A DNA stretch of 64,000 bases from Pseudanabaena biceps. GTDB lineage: Bacteria > Cyanobacteriota > Cyanobacteriia > Pseudanabaenales > Pseudanabaenaceae. The stretch's first letter is position 1, and each line of letters opens with the position of its first letter. The position numbers and the translations under genes are program-made. Shown one piece after another: positions 1 through 8,283 of the stretch. The DNA lies in the NCBI GenBank assembly GCA_013361095.1, contig JAATWA010000001.1, forward strand, positions 2,024,501-2,088,500, read 5' to 3'. The notes beneath the pieces were generated by a model that was given only the letters and a program-made list of their open reading frames with translations, was not told the origin of the DNA and did no database searches.

Positions 1-1
1 C

Positions 2-133
2 ACAAGAGATGTGCGTCCTCTAGCGCAACCTTGGATGTATTTGATTTTGTTGGTATTTACGCTGTTATTGCTGCTTATGGATAGCTGGACGATTTACACA
101 GCGCAGACCTTGATACAAATCGGCAATCACTAA
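2..133 (+). CDS. C-terminal end of an unknown membrane protein (partial)
   Basis: The window opens inside a reading frame that runs from base 2 to a TAA at 131-133 and gives the last 43 residues of a protein whose start lies outside. The tail contains one strongly hydrophobic stretch (WMYLILLVFTLLLLLMDSW), so the product is probably a membrane protein. It ends 11 bases before the ATG of the next small membrane protein, which suggests a shared transcript. No family can be named from this tail. Confidence 0.55.
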   Translation, partial: TRDVRPLAQPWMYLILLVFTLLLLLMDSWTIYTAQTLIQIGNH

Positions 134-144
134 AGGAAAAAATC

Positions 145-537
145 ATGCAACGGATCACGAACAACATCAAATGGGTCATGCTCATATCTGGGTTACTGAC
201 TTGCACGCTATTTTATGCAGCGATCGCACCGCAAGCCGCGTTACGTTCAACATTTGGCGATTCTTTAGATGGAGCGCTTGCGGAAATTATTGTCCGCAAT
301 TGGGGAGCATTGATTACATTGGTGGGAGCCATGCAAATTTATGGCGCTTTTAAGTCAGCAAGTCGTTCATTGATATTAGTCGTCGCTTCTGTGAGTAAGT
401 TAACTTTTATCACTTTAGTTTTGACCTACGGCAGGGCTTATTTAGGGCAACAAGCAGGCGTGGCGATCATGATCGATGCGATTGCTTTGCTACTGTTTCT
501 GATTTATTTAATCGATAAAACGAGATCTGTTCAGTAA
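145..537 (+). CDS. small four-helix membrane protein, function unknown
   Basis: The 130-residue product has about four hydrophobic segments (roughly residues 10-28, 52-70, 76-95 and 103-123), with short charged loops and a basic end (DKTRSVQ), so it should sit in a membrane. A purine-rich stretch (aaaggaaaaa) precedes the ATG. It follows the preceding membrane protein by 11 bases and the two are probably co-transcribed. I do not recognise the family; no catalytic motif is visible. It is a real gene judging by its composition and spacing, but its role is open. Confidence 0.7.
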   Translation: MQRITNNIKWVMLISGLLTCTLFYAAIAPQAALRSTFGDSLDGALAEIIVRNWGALITLVGAMQIYGAFKSASRSLILVVASVSKLTFITLVLTYGRAYLGQQAGVAIMIDAIALLLFLIYLIDKTRSVQ

Positions 538-633
538 TTGGCAGTCCTCAAAAGGAAAGGATTTATGAGGGTTAAAGATGGACAACTAATTGGTTGGCTT
601 CTCTATTTTCTTGAGACTACAGATTCTTTAGGT

Positions 634-1263
634 TTAGCTGCTCAAAGGATAGTATTCAGAATGGATACGCGCATTGACAATAATTGCGGTGATTGCTTCC
701 ATGGTGTACTGGATCATTGAGGCGATCGCCTCATCAAAATGATTGGTTTGGGAATGCGTAAGCGTAATTATCCCGATCGCATCAATGCCATAGATTAAAG
801 GTATCGCCAGAGCTGATCGCCCAGTGTAAGGTTGATTGGGCAAATTCACCCAGCGATCGTCGATTAATGCGTCATGGATAATGCCAATTTGACGGTGGCG
901 CAAAGCCCAACCCGCTAAACCATCATCTAGCACCTTAGAAATTACCGAGTCCTTAAGATCGCGAGTCACTGGGCCTCTTGCCAAGATGCTTTCCATGATT
1001 ATTCCGTCTTCGTCAATCAAAAAAATACTACCTTCATCGGCATTGGTGGCGTTGATCAGGGTTTCGATCGTATTTTTGAGGGTGGTTTTGAGAATGAGGC
1101 TACCACTTACGGACTGTGCGTAGGAAATAGAATTTTTGAGTAGGGTAGTTTGTAATTGGATCGCGGCATGGGCAACCATCAGCAATGCATGATCTTCGAT
1201 ACTTGCTTCAAATGGAATTCCATCTAATTGATTAGAAATCAACGGATTCTTTGCATTGGTCAT
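634..1263 (-). CDS. GAF-domain protein
   Basis: This 209-residue protein carries a GAF domain over roughly residues 65-200: the segments DEGSIFLIDEDG, GLAGWALRHRQ and a closing GRSALAIPLIYGIDAIGIITLTH are typical of GAF sensors in signalling proteins. GAF domains bind small ligands or chromophores or act as dimerisation units. There is no kinase, cyclase or DNA-binding part, so it would act with a partner. No Cys in the usual bilin-binding position is seen, which argues against a phytochrome-type photoreceptor. The ATG at 1263 is preferred over a TTG 39 bases upstream. Confidence 0.75.
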   Translation of the reverse strand: MTNAKNPLISNQLDGIPFEASIEDHALLMVAHAAIQLQTTLLKNSISYAQSVSGSLILKTTLKNTIETLINATNADEGSIFLIDEDGIIMESILARGPVTRDLKDSVISKVLDDGLAGWALRHRQIGIIHDALIDDRWVNLPNQPYTGRSALAIPLIYGIDAIGIITLTHSQTNHFDEAIASMIQYTMEAITAIIVNARIHSEYYPLSS

Positions 1264-1370
1264 GTTGGGTTTCCAGCAAGATTTAAATTTGCTGACTGCC
1301 AAAAGTGTAAACTGATTTTTGCATTTTCCCTCAAAATCGCCATATATAGCAAAGCAAGTTTTGCTTACTC

Positions 1371-1417
1371 CCTACCCAAGGATTAGAGTCGCGCCGCGAC
1401 TCTAATCCTTGGGTAGG
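1371..1417. repeat. GC-apex hairpin repeat
   Basis: Perfect palindrome: the arm cctacccaaggattagagtc is repeated in reverse complement around a GC-rich centre (gcgccgc). It belongs to the class of variable-arm hairpins seen throughout this window. Confidence 0.8.
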
Positions 1418-1453
1418 CAAGTGACTACAGCTATAGCATGGCTTTGCAAAAGC

Positions 1454-1498
1454 AGTTTTAGGGTTGTCAGCGCCGTAGGCGCTGACAACCCTAAAACT
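1454..1498. repeat. GC-apex hairpin repeat
   Basis: Arms agttttagggttgtcagcg and its exact reverse complement enclose ccgtagg. The surrounding bases (gctttgcaaaagc) are also partly self-complementary. Confidence 0.8.
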
Positions 1499-1589
1499 AG
1501 TTTTGTGCTGATTTTTTGTTTGGATAATTGCCAATCGATTACTTGTGTGATATACATCTAATCCTAAATTCCCTAAACGAATTGCACCT

Positions 1590-2147
1590 ATGAATGCCAC
1601 CGCAACTGCCCTAGCTAATCCCTCAGAAAACATGACAGCCAACCTTCAGCAAGAAATCAACTTACTTAAGGTCGAGCTAGAACAAAAAGATCTGCTAGTG
1701 CAGCAGCTTTCTGAAGAACTTTTTCGCTTGGTTAAAGGAAATACAGCTTTTTTGCCAAATCCTGAGGAGCATGAACAGCATTCAGAAGAGATGCGCCTGC
1801 TAGCTGAAAAGCTTGCCCTAGTAGAAAATAAGTTAATGGCAACCCAAGAGATAATCCAAGAACGCGATCGCGAAGCGGTGGAATTGCGCCAAACGATCCA
1901 AGAAATGAGCGATCGCAATCGGATGTTGGAGCAAGTGGTGCAGGAGTTACCCAATATCTATCGCGCCAAGTTTGCGGAGCGCATCGTGCCAATCAAGCAA
2001 AAAATCGAAGCTCTCCAAAAAGAAAACCGCCAACTCCACATCGAGCTACAAAGCCTCAGTTTCCGTCTCTCAGGTCGCACTCGCCGCCCCTCGACGCAGC
2101 AACAGCAACGTCTAGAGCTACCAAGAGTAATGCCTGCGATCGGCTAG
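1590..2147 (+). CDS. coiled-coil protein, conserved-looking hypothetical
   Basis: The 185-residue product is dominated by heptad-like, Glu/Gln/Leu-rich sequence from about residue 18 to 160 (for example LLKVELEQKDLLVQQLSEEL and RNRMLEQVVQELPNIYRAKF), which predicts long coiled coils. The end is basic (RLSGRTRRPSTQQQQRLELP). There is no signal peptide or membrane segment, so it is cytoplasmic, and it could be a scaffold or division-type protein, but this is only a guess. A strong terminator follows directly at 2149-2183, marking it as a single-gene transcript. Confidence 0.7.
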   Translation: MNATATALANPSENMTANLQQEINLLKVELEQKDLLVQQLSEELFRLVKGNTAFLPNPEEHEQHSEEMRLLAEKLALVENKLMATQEIIQERDREAVELRQTIQEMSDRNRMLEQVVQELPNIYRAKFAERIVPIKQKIEALQKENRQLHIELQSLSFRLSGRTRRPSTQQQQRLELPRVMPAIG

Positions 2148-2148
2148 T

Positions 2149-2183
2149 AAACAAAAAGCACCGCTAGGCGGTGCTTTTTGTTT
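2149..2183 (+). terminator. intrinsic terminator
   Basis: Stem aaacaaaaagcaccg / cggtgctttttgttt with loop ctagg, ending in a T run, lies directly after the stop codon of the coiled-coil gene. The symmetric A/T flanks could work on both strands. Confidence 0.85.
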
Positions 2184-2184
2184 A

Positions 2185-2219
2185 AAAAGATAAGTGAGGC
2201 ATCGCCTTCCTTATCTTTT
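2185..2219 (-). terminator. imperfect hairpin at the convergent gene end
   Basis: aaaagataa...aggc and gcct...ttatctttt pair with a small internal mismatch around atc. It overlaps the stop codon of the minus-strand gene and read on that strand ends in an A/T-rich stretch. Confidence 0.5.
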
Positions 2220-2961
2220 ATGATTGCTCATCGGTCTTGTCATTTTGCTTGCGGTTTCTGAGCTTATTAGCCAAAAACAAACCGCCCAAAATTGCAACAC
2301 CCCCCGAAGCCTCAAACTCAAAAGGCACAGCAGTTGCGGAAACAATAAATCTAGAGTCTACTCCAGTTTGAGCTGTTAATGTCCCAGAGCTGTTGAAATA
2401 ATCAGAACCGCCAGCATTAGTAGGAGAAGTTACTGTGCGTAGACCTATGTTTTCGCTGAAGAGGGCGTAATACTGTGTACCAAAATTTAGCTCAATGGGC
2501 GAACTAAAGGAAAATGTACGGCTGTCGTTCACAGAGTTACCAGTAAATGCAGCATCGTTGAAAGTAAGGACAGGAGTGGTCGTACTGGCTGCATCGTTTG
2601 CAAACAAAGCAGTAGTTCCTGAGTTTAAATCGGTCAGTGTGGGAGGAGTTGCTCCTGCATAGATGTAAAGCTTGATTGTGGTACTGGTCAAATTATCAGT
2701 AGGAGTAGTGTCGCTGGAACTAGTAGATAAAAACTTGATCGAGTTGATTACTGCTTTGGGTTTAGTAGGTGTACCTGAAATATTATCAACATTAAGTTGA
2801 AATCCTTGACCACGCTGAGCAGCGGATCCACCTGCACCAGATATCGGCCCAGCAGCATTGCCAAAAGTGAAACTCTGTGCATGCACAGGAGATGAAGATA
2901 ACGTAAGGGCTAAACCAGCCGTCACTAGAGAGTATGTAGATATTTTGTTTAGAAGCTTCAT
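2218..2961 (-). CDS. secreted protein with PEP-CTERM-like (VPFEFEAS) C-terminal anchor
   Basis: The 247-residue product starts with a signal peptide (LVTAGLALTLSSSPVHAQS, cleavage likely after AHA-like VHA). The middle is Ser/Thr/Gly/Asn-rich with predicted beta structure, like the choice-of-anchor proteins of cyanobacteria. The C-terminus has the sorting layout of PEP-CTERM proteins: a short motif (VPFEFEASGG), a hydrophobic helix (VAILGGLFLA) and a basic tail (NKLRNRK). Such tails are recognised by exosortase-type enzymes and hold proteins at the cell envelope; the VPFEFEAS form is a cyanobacterial variant. The ATG at 2961 is preferred to a GTG 12 bases upstream. No enzyme motif is visible. 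Confidence 0.75.
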   Translation of the reverse strand: MKLLNKISTYSLVTAGLALTLSSSPVHAQSFTFGNAAGPISGAGGSAAQRGQGFQLNVDNISGTPTKPKAVINSIKFLSTSSSDTTPTDNLTSTTIKLYIYAGATPPTLTDLNSGTTALFANDAASTTTPVLTFNDAAFTGNSVNDSRTFSFSSPIELNFGTQYYALFSENIGLRTVTSPTNAGGSDYFNSSGTLTAQTGVDSRFIVSATAVPFEFEASGGVAILGGLFLANKLRNRKQNDKTDEQS

Positions 2962-3293
2962 GCTATGAGTCACACCCGTTATTTTTTAATTTAATATTTT
3001 TTTGGTATGCTAGCACGAATAACGAGCTAACAATGAATGATTATTTGAGAAAACCTAAACTTTGAGTTGGTTGATTTAGCAATCATTTCACCAGAATATT
3101 ATTCTACTTTACCAACAGTCGATAAAGATGTTTTAAGTAATACATAAACTTTAGGTTTTTTGCTGATAGATACTGCTTTTTAATAGGAATTCTATTTGCA
3201 AAAGTTTTTATTTCTAGTGCTTTTTTTACAAGTTCTGGAGCAGAGTTAAAGCTTGTGGTGCAAGGTACTGTAACTTGCGCTAACTTAAACCCC

Positions 3294-3342
3294 AGAGAGA
3301 TTTGTGAAAGCGCCGCCTTGCGGCGCTTTCACAAATCTCTCT
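3294..3342. repeat. GC-apex hairpin repeat
   Basis: agagagatttgtgaaagcgc pairs perfectly with gcgctttcacaaatctctct around an apex gc-ctt-gc. Confidence 0.8.
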
Positions 3343-3418
3343 ATACTACTTAAAGCCTCAACAGACTGTAAGCTCCCGCTTTACATGCACAGGCTTTTGG
3401 CTTTAAGCATAACTGTGT

Positions 3419-3442
3419 ATGGCAACGCTGTAGCGTTGCCAT
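3419..3442. repeat. short hairpin repeat
   Basis: atggcaacgct / agcgttgccat around gt, with matching flanks; a short member of the palindrome class. Confidence 0.6.
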
Positions 3443-3826
3443 TTGTTTTTTTAATCTAGCTAAAGGGTAAATTCCCCGCCGCTCTGCGGAGTGAGTATAT
3501 TCTGTCAAAAAAGAATTTAGATACCTCGTCTGCTTGCGGCAGGGTTATTCATTCATTTAGACATTTTATGGTAAGCAATACCAATTTAAAAAATGGTCTC
3601 ACTATTTTTTTTGAATCTCAAACCCTTATTTAGGTTTGTTTTGTAATTCCCTGAAGCGTTGGCTTAACTTAGGGAGTTGTTACAAGCTGTCTTCGCTATG
3701 TATTTGAATGTTTTATGTTTTATATACTGATAACTTTTCTAATGAATGTGGCGATCGCCCCAAAACTGGTCATAATTGACTAAAGGCAATTAGTAAAGTT
3801 TTTAAATATCAAGTTTTGAGGAATGC

Positions 3827-4381
3827 ATGAGTATTAGCAACGAAAGCACCAAGCCAGAAAGTGCCAAGCCAGAAGATAAAGGTACACGCCCCACCAAAGC
3901 CAAATCTGAAACTGAAGCCAAGACAGGCACTGTCGATATCGCCGCCCTAGCTGTTAAGCAAGAAGCTGAGCCTGCCGCGATCGCGCACAAAGGTTCTCTA
4001 GCCGTGACTGACACTATCCAGCATTATGGCGATCGCCCGATCGTTGATGGCGGATTCCGCGCTTTTGAATATTTCAATAGCTCAGGTGAGCGTCCGATTG
4101 AAGCCAGCAAACTTGTAGTTAGCAGCACCTACACCACCATGGGCGGCGAGCGTCCGATCGTGAGCAGTGGTGTCCATGTCACCAGCACCTTTATGTCATC
4201 AGGTGAACGTCCTGTGATGGAAGACGGCTTTGTGATCGTTGACAAATACTACATCGCAGGTGAGCGTCCCGTTGGCTCTTTAGGATTAGTTATCGATGAC
4301 ACCTATTCCCAAATGGGTGGGACTCGTCCTGTTGCTTCTAATGCGATCGACAGCGCCAGTTTAATGGGCTTTATCGATTAG
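3827..4381 (+). CDS. GERP-repeat protein, function unknown
   Basis: The 184-residue product has a charged, Lys/Glu/Pro-rich first 55 residues, then six repeats of about 20 residues, each centred on (G)GDRP, SGERP, GGERP, SGERP, AGERP and GGTRP. Between the GERP motifs lie short hydrophobic stretches such as VVSSTYTTM and VIVDKYYI, suggesting a small repeat fold of beta strands. There is no signal peptide or membrane segment. A strong terminator follows at once, so the gene is monocistronic. I do not know a function for it. Confidence 0.75.
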   Translation: MSISNESTKPESAKPEDKGTRPTKAKSETEAKTGTVDIAALAVKQEAEPAAIAHKGSLAVTDTIQHYGDRPIVDGGFRAFEYFNSSGERPIEASKLVVSSTYTTMGGERPIVSSGVHVTSTFMSSGERPVMEDGFVIVDKYYIAGERPVGSLGLVIDDTYSQMGGTRPVASNAIDSASLMGFID

Positions 4382-4388
4382 ATTTTGC

Positions 4389-4426
4389 AAAAAAAAAGCA
4401 GCACCCTATGGGTGCTGCTTTTTTTT
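4389..4426 (+). terminator. intrinsic terminator
   Basis: Stem aaaaaaaaagcagcaccc / gggtgctgctttttttt with loop tat and a long T run, eight bases after the GERP gene stop. Confidence 0.9.
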
Positions 4427-4486
4427 ATCTCTTTTGGTGAGCTAAGGGTGTAAATTCAAAGTTGGGCGATTTTTAATAAAATTCTG

Positions 4487-5176
4487 ATGGATACAAAGCT
4501 GACCGCATTAAAAGACAAGTTATTTTCAGGTAAAGAAGCAAATCAGCTACCTGCGATCGCCGAATTAGCCAATTTAGGGGAAGAAGGCTTACAGGTTTTA
4601 GATGAATTTATCCAAACTCGTAAGGCAGCTAATACTGAGGTGACATGGATTGATGGCAAAATTCATCAGACTTTATTACAAAGCGATCTGCCCAAAGCGA
4701 TCGAGCTAGTCCAGATCCACTACCCCACTGGGGTCGTCACTTTACGCTCAGACAAAGCGATCGACTATCAGCAAATTCAAGTCCTACTAGCAAAGCAAGA
4801 GTTTGAAGAAGCCGATCGCCTAACTAGCAAAAAACTCTGTGAAGCTGCCAGTCCTGAGGCTCTAACGAGAGGATGGCTATACTTTACCGAAGCCAAATCA
4901 ATCCCTATCAGCGATTTACAGACCCTTAACCAACTCTGGCTTGTCTATTCTGAGGGCAAGTTTGGCTTTTCGGTACAGCGCAAAATTTGGCTCAGTCTTG
5001 GCAAAGGTTGGGAAAAATTTTGGTTGAAGATCGGCTGGAAAAAAGATGGTTCTTTTACCCGCTATCCCAATGAGTTTATTTGGAGCATTGATGCTCCAAG
5101 GGGACATTTACCTCTCTCCAATCAACTACGCGGCAACAAAACCATGCAAGCGATCTTTTCCCATCCCGCTTGGTAA
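4487..5176 (+). CDS. gun4: GUN4-domain protein, Mg-chelatase activator
   Basis: The 229-residue protein matches GUN4/Ycf53 in length and architecture: a helical N-terminal part (about residues 1-75) and a porphyrin-binding GUN4 core (about 75-229) with LLAKQEFEEADRLTSKKL, the segment LWLVYSEGKFGFSVQRKIW, and a C-terminal RGHLPLSNQLRGN. GUN4 binds protoporphyrin IX and Mg-protoporphyrin and stimulates magnesium chelatase, the first committed step of chlorophyll synthesis. It stands alone here, not next to chlH/D/I. Cyanobacteria can carry several GUN4-domain proteins; the full N-terminal helical domain makes this a good candidate for the chelatase partner itself. Confidence 0.88.
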   Translation: MDTKLTALKDKLFSGKEANQLPAIAELANLGEEGLQVLDEFIQTRKAANTEVTWIDGKIHQTLLQSDLPKAIELVQIHYPTGVVTLRSDKAIDYQQIQVLLAKQEFEEADRLTSKKLCEAASPEALTRGWLYFTEAKSIPISDLQTLNQLWLVYSEGKFGFSVQRKIWLSLGKGWEKFWLKIGWKKDGSFTRYPNEFIWSIDAPRGHLPLSNQLRGNKTMQAIFSHPAW

Positions 5177-5205
5177 TCCAGCGCTTTGCGCTTTCTGGAC
5201 TACTC

Positions 5206-5260
5206 AAAGCCCAAATAGTGAGAGGCGGCGCTTCGCGCCGCCTCTCACTATTTGGGCTTT
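5206..5260. repeat. GC-apex hairpin repeat
   Basis: Perfect 25-bp stem: aaagcccaaatagtgagagg plus cggcg, apex cttcg. Outer box AAGCCCAA is shared with several other hairpins, while the middle of the arm is unique. Confidence 0.9.
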
Positions 5261-5289
5261 GAAGGCTAGCTTCGCCAGCGTTCTAAAAG

Positions 5290-5350
5290 CTTTCATCAAA
5301 ACCCAAATATTATGAAGCGCCGCCTCATAATATTTGGGTTTTGACGAAAG
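5290..5350. repeat. GC-apex hairpin repeat
   Basis: ctttc-tcaaaacccaaatattatga pairs with its reverse complement around agcgccgcc. The outer AAAACCCAA box recurs elsewhere. Confidence 0.8.
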
Positions 5351-5473
5351 CACAAAATGTCTTTAGGTCTGAAATATTAATTTGTTTTAAGTTATCTCAC
5401 AATCTCATCGTTGAATGTAAACCTCTACGATAAACTTGGTTTTAAACATCCCGTGCCTATTTTTTTCTTTTAA

Positions 5474-5752
<279 letters not shown>

Positions 5753-5873
5753 TTACGAATTATTCAATTACGAATTACAAATTTTTAATTCTTAATTTTT
5801 GATTCCTGATTTTTAACTAAGCTAGATTCTTGTTTATTTTTCGATAAGTGCAATTATTCTTTATCCTGCATTT

Positions 5874-5906
5874 AAATTTAGGCGTACCGATTGGTACGCC
5901 TAAATT
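5874..5906 (+). terminator. possible terminator downstream of psaC
   Basis: aaatttaggcgtacc / ggtacgcctaaatt around gatt, followed by gttttt. It lies 120 bases after the psaC stop, so it could end that transcript. Confidence 0.55.
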
Positions 5907-5914
5907 GTTTTTAA

Positions 5915-5949
5915 AAACCAAAAGGCACGCTATGCGTGCCTTTTGGTTT
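5915..5949. repeat. hairpin repeat
   Basis: aaaccaaaaggcacgc / gcgtgccttttggttt around tat, nine bases beyond the preceding hairpin. Confidence 0.8.
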
Positions 5950-5950
5950 A

Positions 5951-5979
5951 ATAGAGACGGCGTGTAGCGCCTTCTCTAT
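5951..5979. repeat. hairpin touching the next start codon
   Basis: atagagacggcg / cgccttctctat around tgtag, with one mismatch pair. It ends at the base before the ATG at 5980, so it would cover the ribosome binding region if that ATG is used. Confidence 0.55.
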
Positions 5980-7011
5980 ATGAATATTCTTTTTATGCTT
6001 GATATTTTCGATCGCTTGCCCGACGGCTTACTTAATCTGGATTCCGATCAGCTTTACAAAATACTTGATCGCCCAACGCTAATTCACCTAAAAAGCGATC
6101 GCCAGCCAGCTTTATTTGTATCAATTCTGTTGCATGGCAATGAGACAACTAGTTGGTTGGCAATGCGCGAGTTGTTACGCAAATATCAAAACCAGAAACT
6201 ACCGCGATCGCTATCTCTATTTATCGGCAATATCCAAGCCGCAAAATCTAAACAAAGACATTTAGCCGATCAGCCCGACTACAATCGCATCTGGAAAATT
6301 GAGGGGCAAGCCTCGTCAGAGCAAATGATGGCGCAACAAGTAATCACAGAAATGCGATCGCGGGGTGTATTTGCCAGCATCGATATTCACAACAACACAG
6401 GACGCAATCCCCACTATGGCTGTATTACACAACTAGATAAACATTCCTTACATTTGGCAAGACTATTTAATAAAATCGCCGTACATTACACCAGTCCCCA
6501 AACCTTGCAATCCTATGCCTTTAGCGAGTTCTGCCCTGCGATTGTTCTGGAATGTGGTCAGCCCGATCTTCCTGATGGCACAGCCCACGCTTTGGAGTAT
6601 GTGGAAACTTGCCTAACTCTTGATAGCTTTGACAGTCTGCCTGACAGCGCGATCGCTGATATGGATCTGTTTCACACAGTCGCGATCGTTAAAGTGCCTG
6701 AAGAAATTAAATTCAGCTTTGCAGAAAATCCTGACGATGACATCACCTTTCCCGCCGAAATGGATTGCCTCAATTTTTGTGAATTACCGATCGGAGCAAA
6801 ATTTGGCAGAATCAACACCGAAAAAGCCTATCTATCGGTAGTGAATGAACAGGGGCAAGAAATAGGCGATCGCTACTTCCAGATTACAGACGGCGAAATT
6901 ATCCTCAAAAAAGCTGTGATGCCATCCATGCTGACCCTCAACACCGACATCGTGCGTCAAGATTGCCTCTGCTACCTCATGGAAAGGCTGACGGTTGAGA
7001 AAAAAAGCTAG
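5980..7011 (+). CDS. AstE/AspA-family (M14-like) zinc hydrolase
   Basis: The 343-residue protein belongs to the succinylglutamate desuccinylase/aspartoacylase group of M14-like zinc carboxypeptidases. Zinc and catalytic motifs are visible: HGNETT (residues 53-58), a later DIHNNTG (zinc His) and the glutamate in VLECGQPD. The segment RHLADQPDYNRIW corresponds to the substrate-binding Arg/Asn region. Such enzymes deacylate N-acyl amino acids or trim peptides in the cytoplasm; the exact substrate is not readable. A hairpin ends right before the ATG at 5980, so the in-frame ATG at 5995 may be the true start. It runs alone. Confidence 0.8.
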   Translation: MNILFMLDIFDRLPDGLLNLDSDQLYKILDRPTLIHLKSDRQPALFVSILLHGNETTSWLAMRELLRKYQNQKLPRSLSLFIGNIQAAKSKQRHLADQPDYNRIWKIEGQASSEQMMAQQVITEMRSRGVFASIDIHNNTGRNPHYGCITQLDKHSLHLARLFNKIAVHYTSPQTLQSYAFSEFCPAIVLECGQPDLPDGTAHALEYVETCLTLDSFDSLPDSAIADMDLFHTVAIVKVPEEIKFSFAENPDDDITFPAEMDCLNFCELPIGAKFGRINTEKAYLSVVNEQGQEIGDRYFQITDGEIILKKAVMPSMLTLNTDIVRQDCLCYLMERLTVEKKS

Positions 7012-7031
7012 AGGCTCGGCTAGATTGGTCA

Positions 7032-7394
7032 TCATTTAGCTCGCTCTGCCCTTTTGCGTTCTAGCTCTGCCATTCTTTGCTCTAAGTCTAATTTGTCAGA
7101 CTCATAGGACAGGCTATAACCAATCAGGCGATCGATCATCTTTTCCTGTTGTATACCTCTCTCTATTAGTAACTCTATGTCTTGACGATCGCGGATTTGA
7201 TCTTCTTGGATGCTTCTCTGGACTGCCGATAACTGTCTAGTTTGCTCAATTAAAAGCAAAATATCTTCACGATTTCGATTAGTATCCTCGCGATCGCGTA
7301 ATTGACTCTCTTGATATCGCAACTGACTTTCTTGTAATTCTCTTTGGACTGCCAACATATCCGAAATCAAAGCTTGCATTTCTTCAAAAGTCAT
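7032..7394 (-). CDS. coiled-coil protein, unknown function
   Basis: The 120-residue product is almost entirely helical and charged, with imperfect repeats such as QLRYQESQLRDRED and RDRQDIELLIERG and a very basic end (ELERKRAERAK). It should form a coiled coil and has no membrane segment. The ATG at 7394 is preferred because gagggg lies about 8 bases upstream; a TTG 15 bases before it is less likely. Similar short proteins occur in many copies in cyanobacteria, but I know no function. Confidence 0.6.
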   Translation of the reverse strand: MTFEEMQALISDMLAVQRELQESQLRYQESQLRDREDTNRNREDILLLIEQTRQLSAVQRSIQEDQIRDRQDIELLIERGIQQEKMIDRLIGYSLSYESDKLDLEQRMAELERKRAERAK

Positions 7395-7523
7395 GGCATC
7401 ACCCCTCAAATATCATAATAATTATCTATCATCCTATCTCAATTAATCATTTGGCAAAGGCTAATGAAAATTAGAAGGGTTGTAGATGCTAGTGGCTCCC
7501 AACCTTCCGTTGCAAAGAAGTAG

Positions 7524-8171
7524 TTATTTGTCTGACGCTTGGACAAATACAGTTTTTGCAGTCTTTCCACAACTATTCACAAATATGCCATCAAAAGTGC
7601 CTCCAACAACACCACCAACTAGAGGCACCATTTTCATGACATTTACTACGCCTTTTTCACCAGCTTTAGTGATTAGCCGAAAACCAATTTTCTTATTGAT
7701 TTCAATGAGAACCCTGCCAGGTATTCTCTTGACGAGGTTTTGCCCCACTTTTGTACCGATTGTAATTCCAGCATTTTTAAGAACTTCTTCTCCAGCTTTG
7801 CCAATTAGACATAACAGAACCATTGTTCTTACTTGTTCAGAGTAAATGTCATAGCCTCGAAGATAAGCAATTGCGGCAGCCGTATTTGCTCCAAGGGCAT
7901 AGGATGCAAGTAAACCTGCGGGAATAGTAACGGGCATTGCGGCAATACCTCCTAATCCAGTGATAAAACCAGTGCTAGCAGCATGGGTTGTTCTCCAAGC
8001 AATAATCGAATTAATGGCATCCTCAACACTGGCAGCCCTACTCAAATGTTCTTCAGCGACCTGCTTCGCAGATGGCAAAACTCCCAAACCATTAATTCCT
8101 GCATTAGCAATCCATTCAAGAGTTGTTTGTATGAGACTGCTGTTATCGTCACCTGAAGTAGCTGAGACCAT
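7524..8171 (-). CDS. EcsC-family protein
   Basis: The 215-residue protein matches the EcsC family (named after a Bacillus ecs operon gene of uncertain role). The characteristic features are the Gly-rich membrane-like stretch HAASTGFITGLGGIAAMPVT, then IAYLRGYDIYSEQVRTMVLL, and the closing KMVPLVGGVVGGTFDGIFVN. Two hydrophobic Gly/Ala-rich stretches (about 64-95 and 180-195) suggest membrane association. It is monocistronic here. The biochemical role of the family is not established. Confidence 0.8.
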   Translation of the reverse strand: MVSATSGDDNSSLIQTTLEWIANAGINGLGVLPSAKQVAEEHLSRAASVEDAINSIIAWRTTHAASTGFITGLGGIAAMPVTIPAGLLASYALGANTAAAIAYLRGYDIYSEQVRTMVLLCLIGKAGEEVLKNAGITIGTKVGQNLVKRIPGRVLIEINKKIGFRLITKAGEKGVVNVMKMVPLVGGVVGGTFDGIFVNSCGKTAKTVFVQASDK

Positions 8172-8283
8172 AAGAATTTAGTGTATTGGTTGCGTGGTAG
8201 TGTCAATACTTAGATTTCCCTAAATAATAGCAACAAAACATCACTGAAATTTTCTTGTTTGATGACAGCACTTTGCCCTAAAA

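Larger units (their letters stand above)
1264..1589. other. intergenic stretch with two hairpin repeats
   Basis: This gap between two divergently transcribed genes holds two long perfect hairpins (listed separately) and presumably the promoters of both genes. No small gene is visible in it. Confidence 0.5.
2962..3826. other. 865-base stretch without a gene
   Basis: AT-rich DNA between divergent genes. It contains two hairpins (3294-3342 and 3419-3442) and, after the first hairpin, the segment aaatctctctatactactta, which recurs with small changes at 43543-43562. No convincing small gene was found on either strand. Confidence 0.5.

Noticed and set aside
1331..1642. 103-codon minus-strand frame upstream of the coiled-coil gene
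   Set aside because: It reads through two perfect hairpins and into the start of the opposite gene, so it is a by-product.
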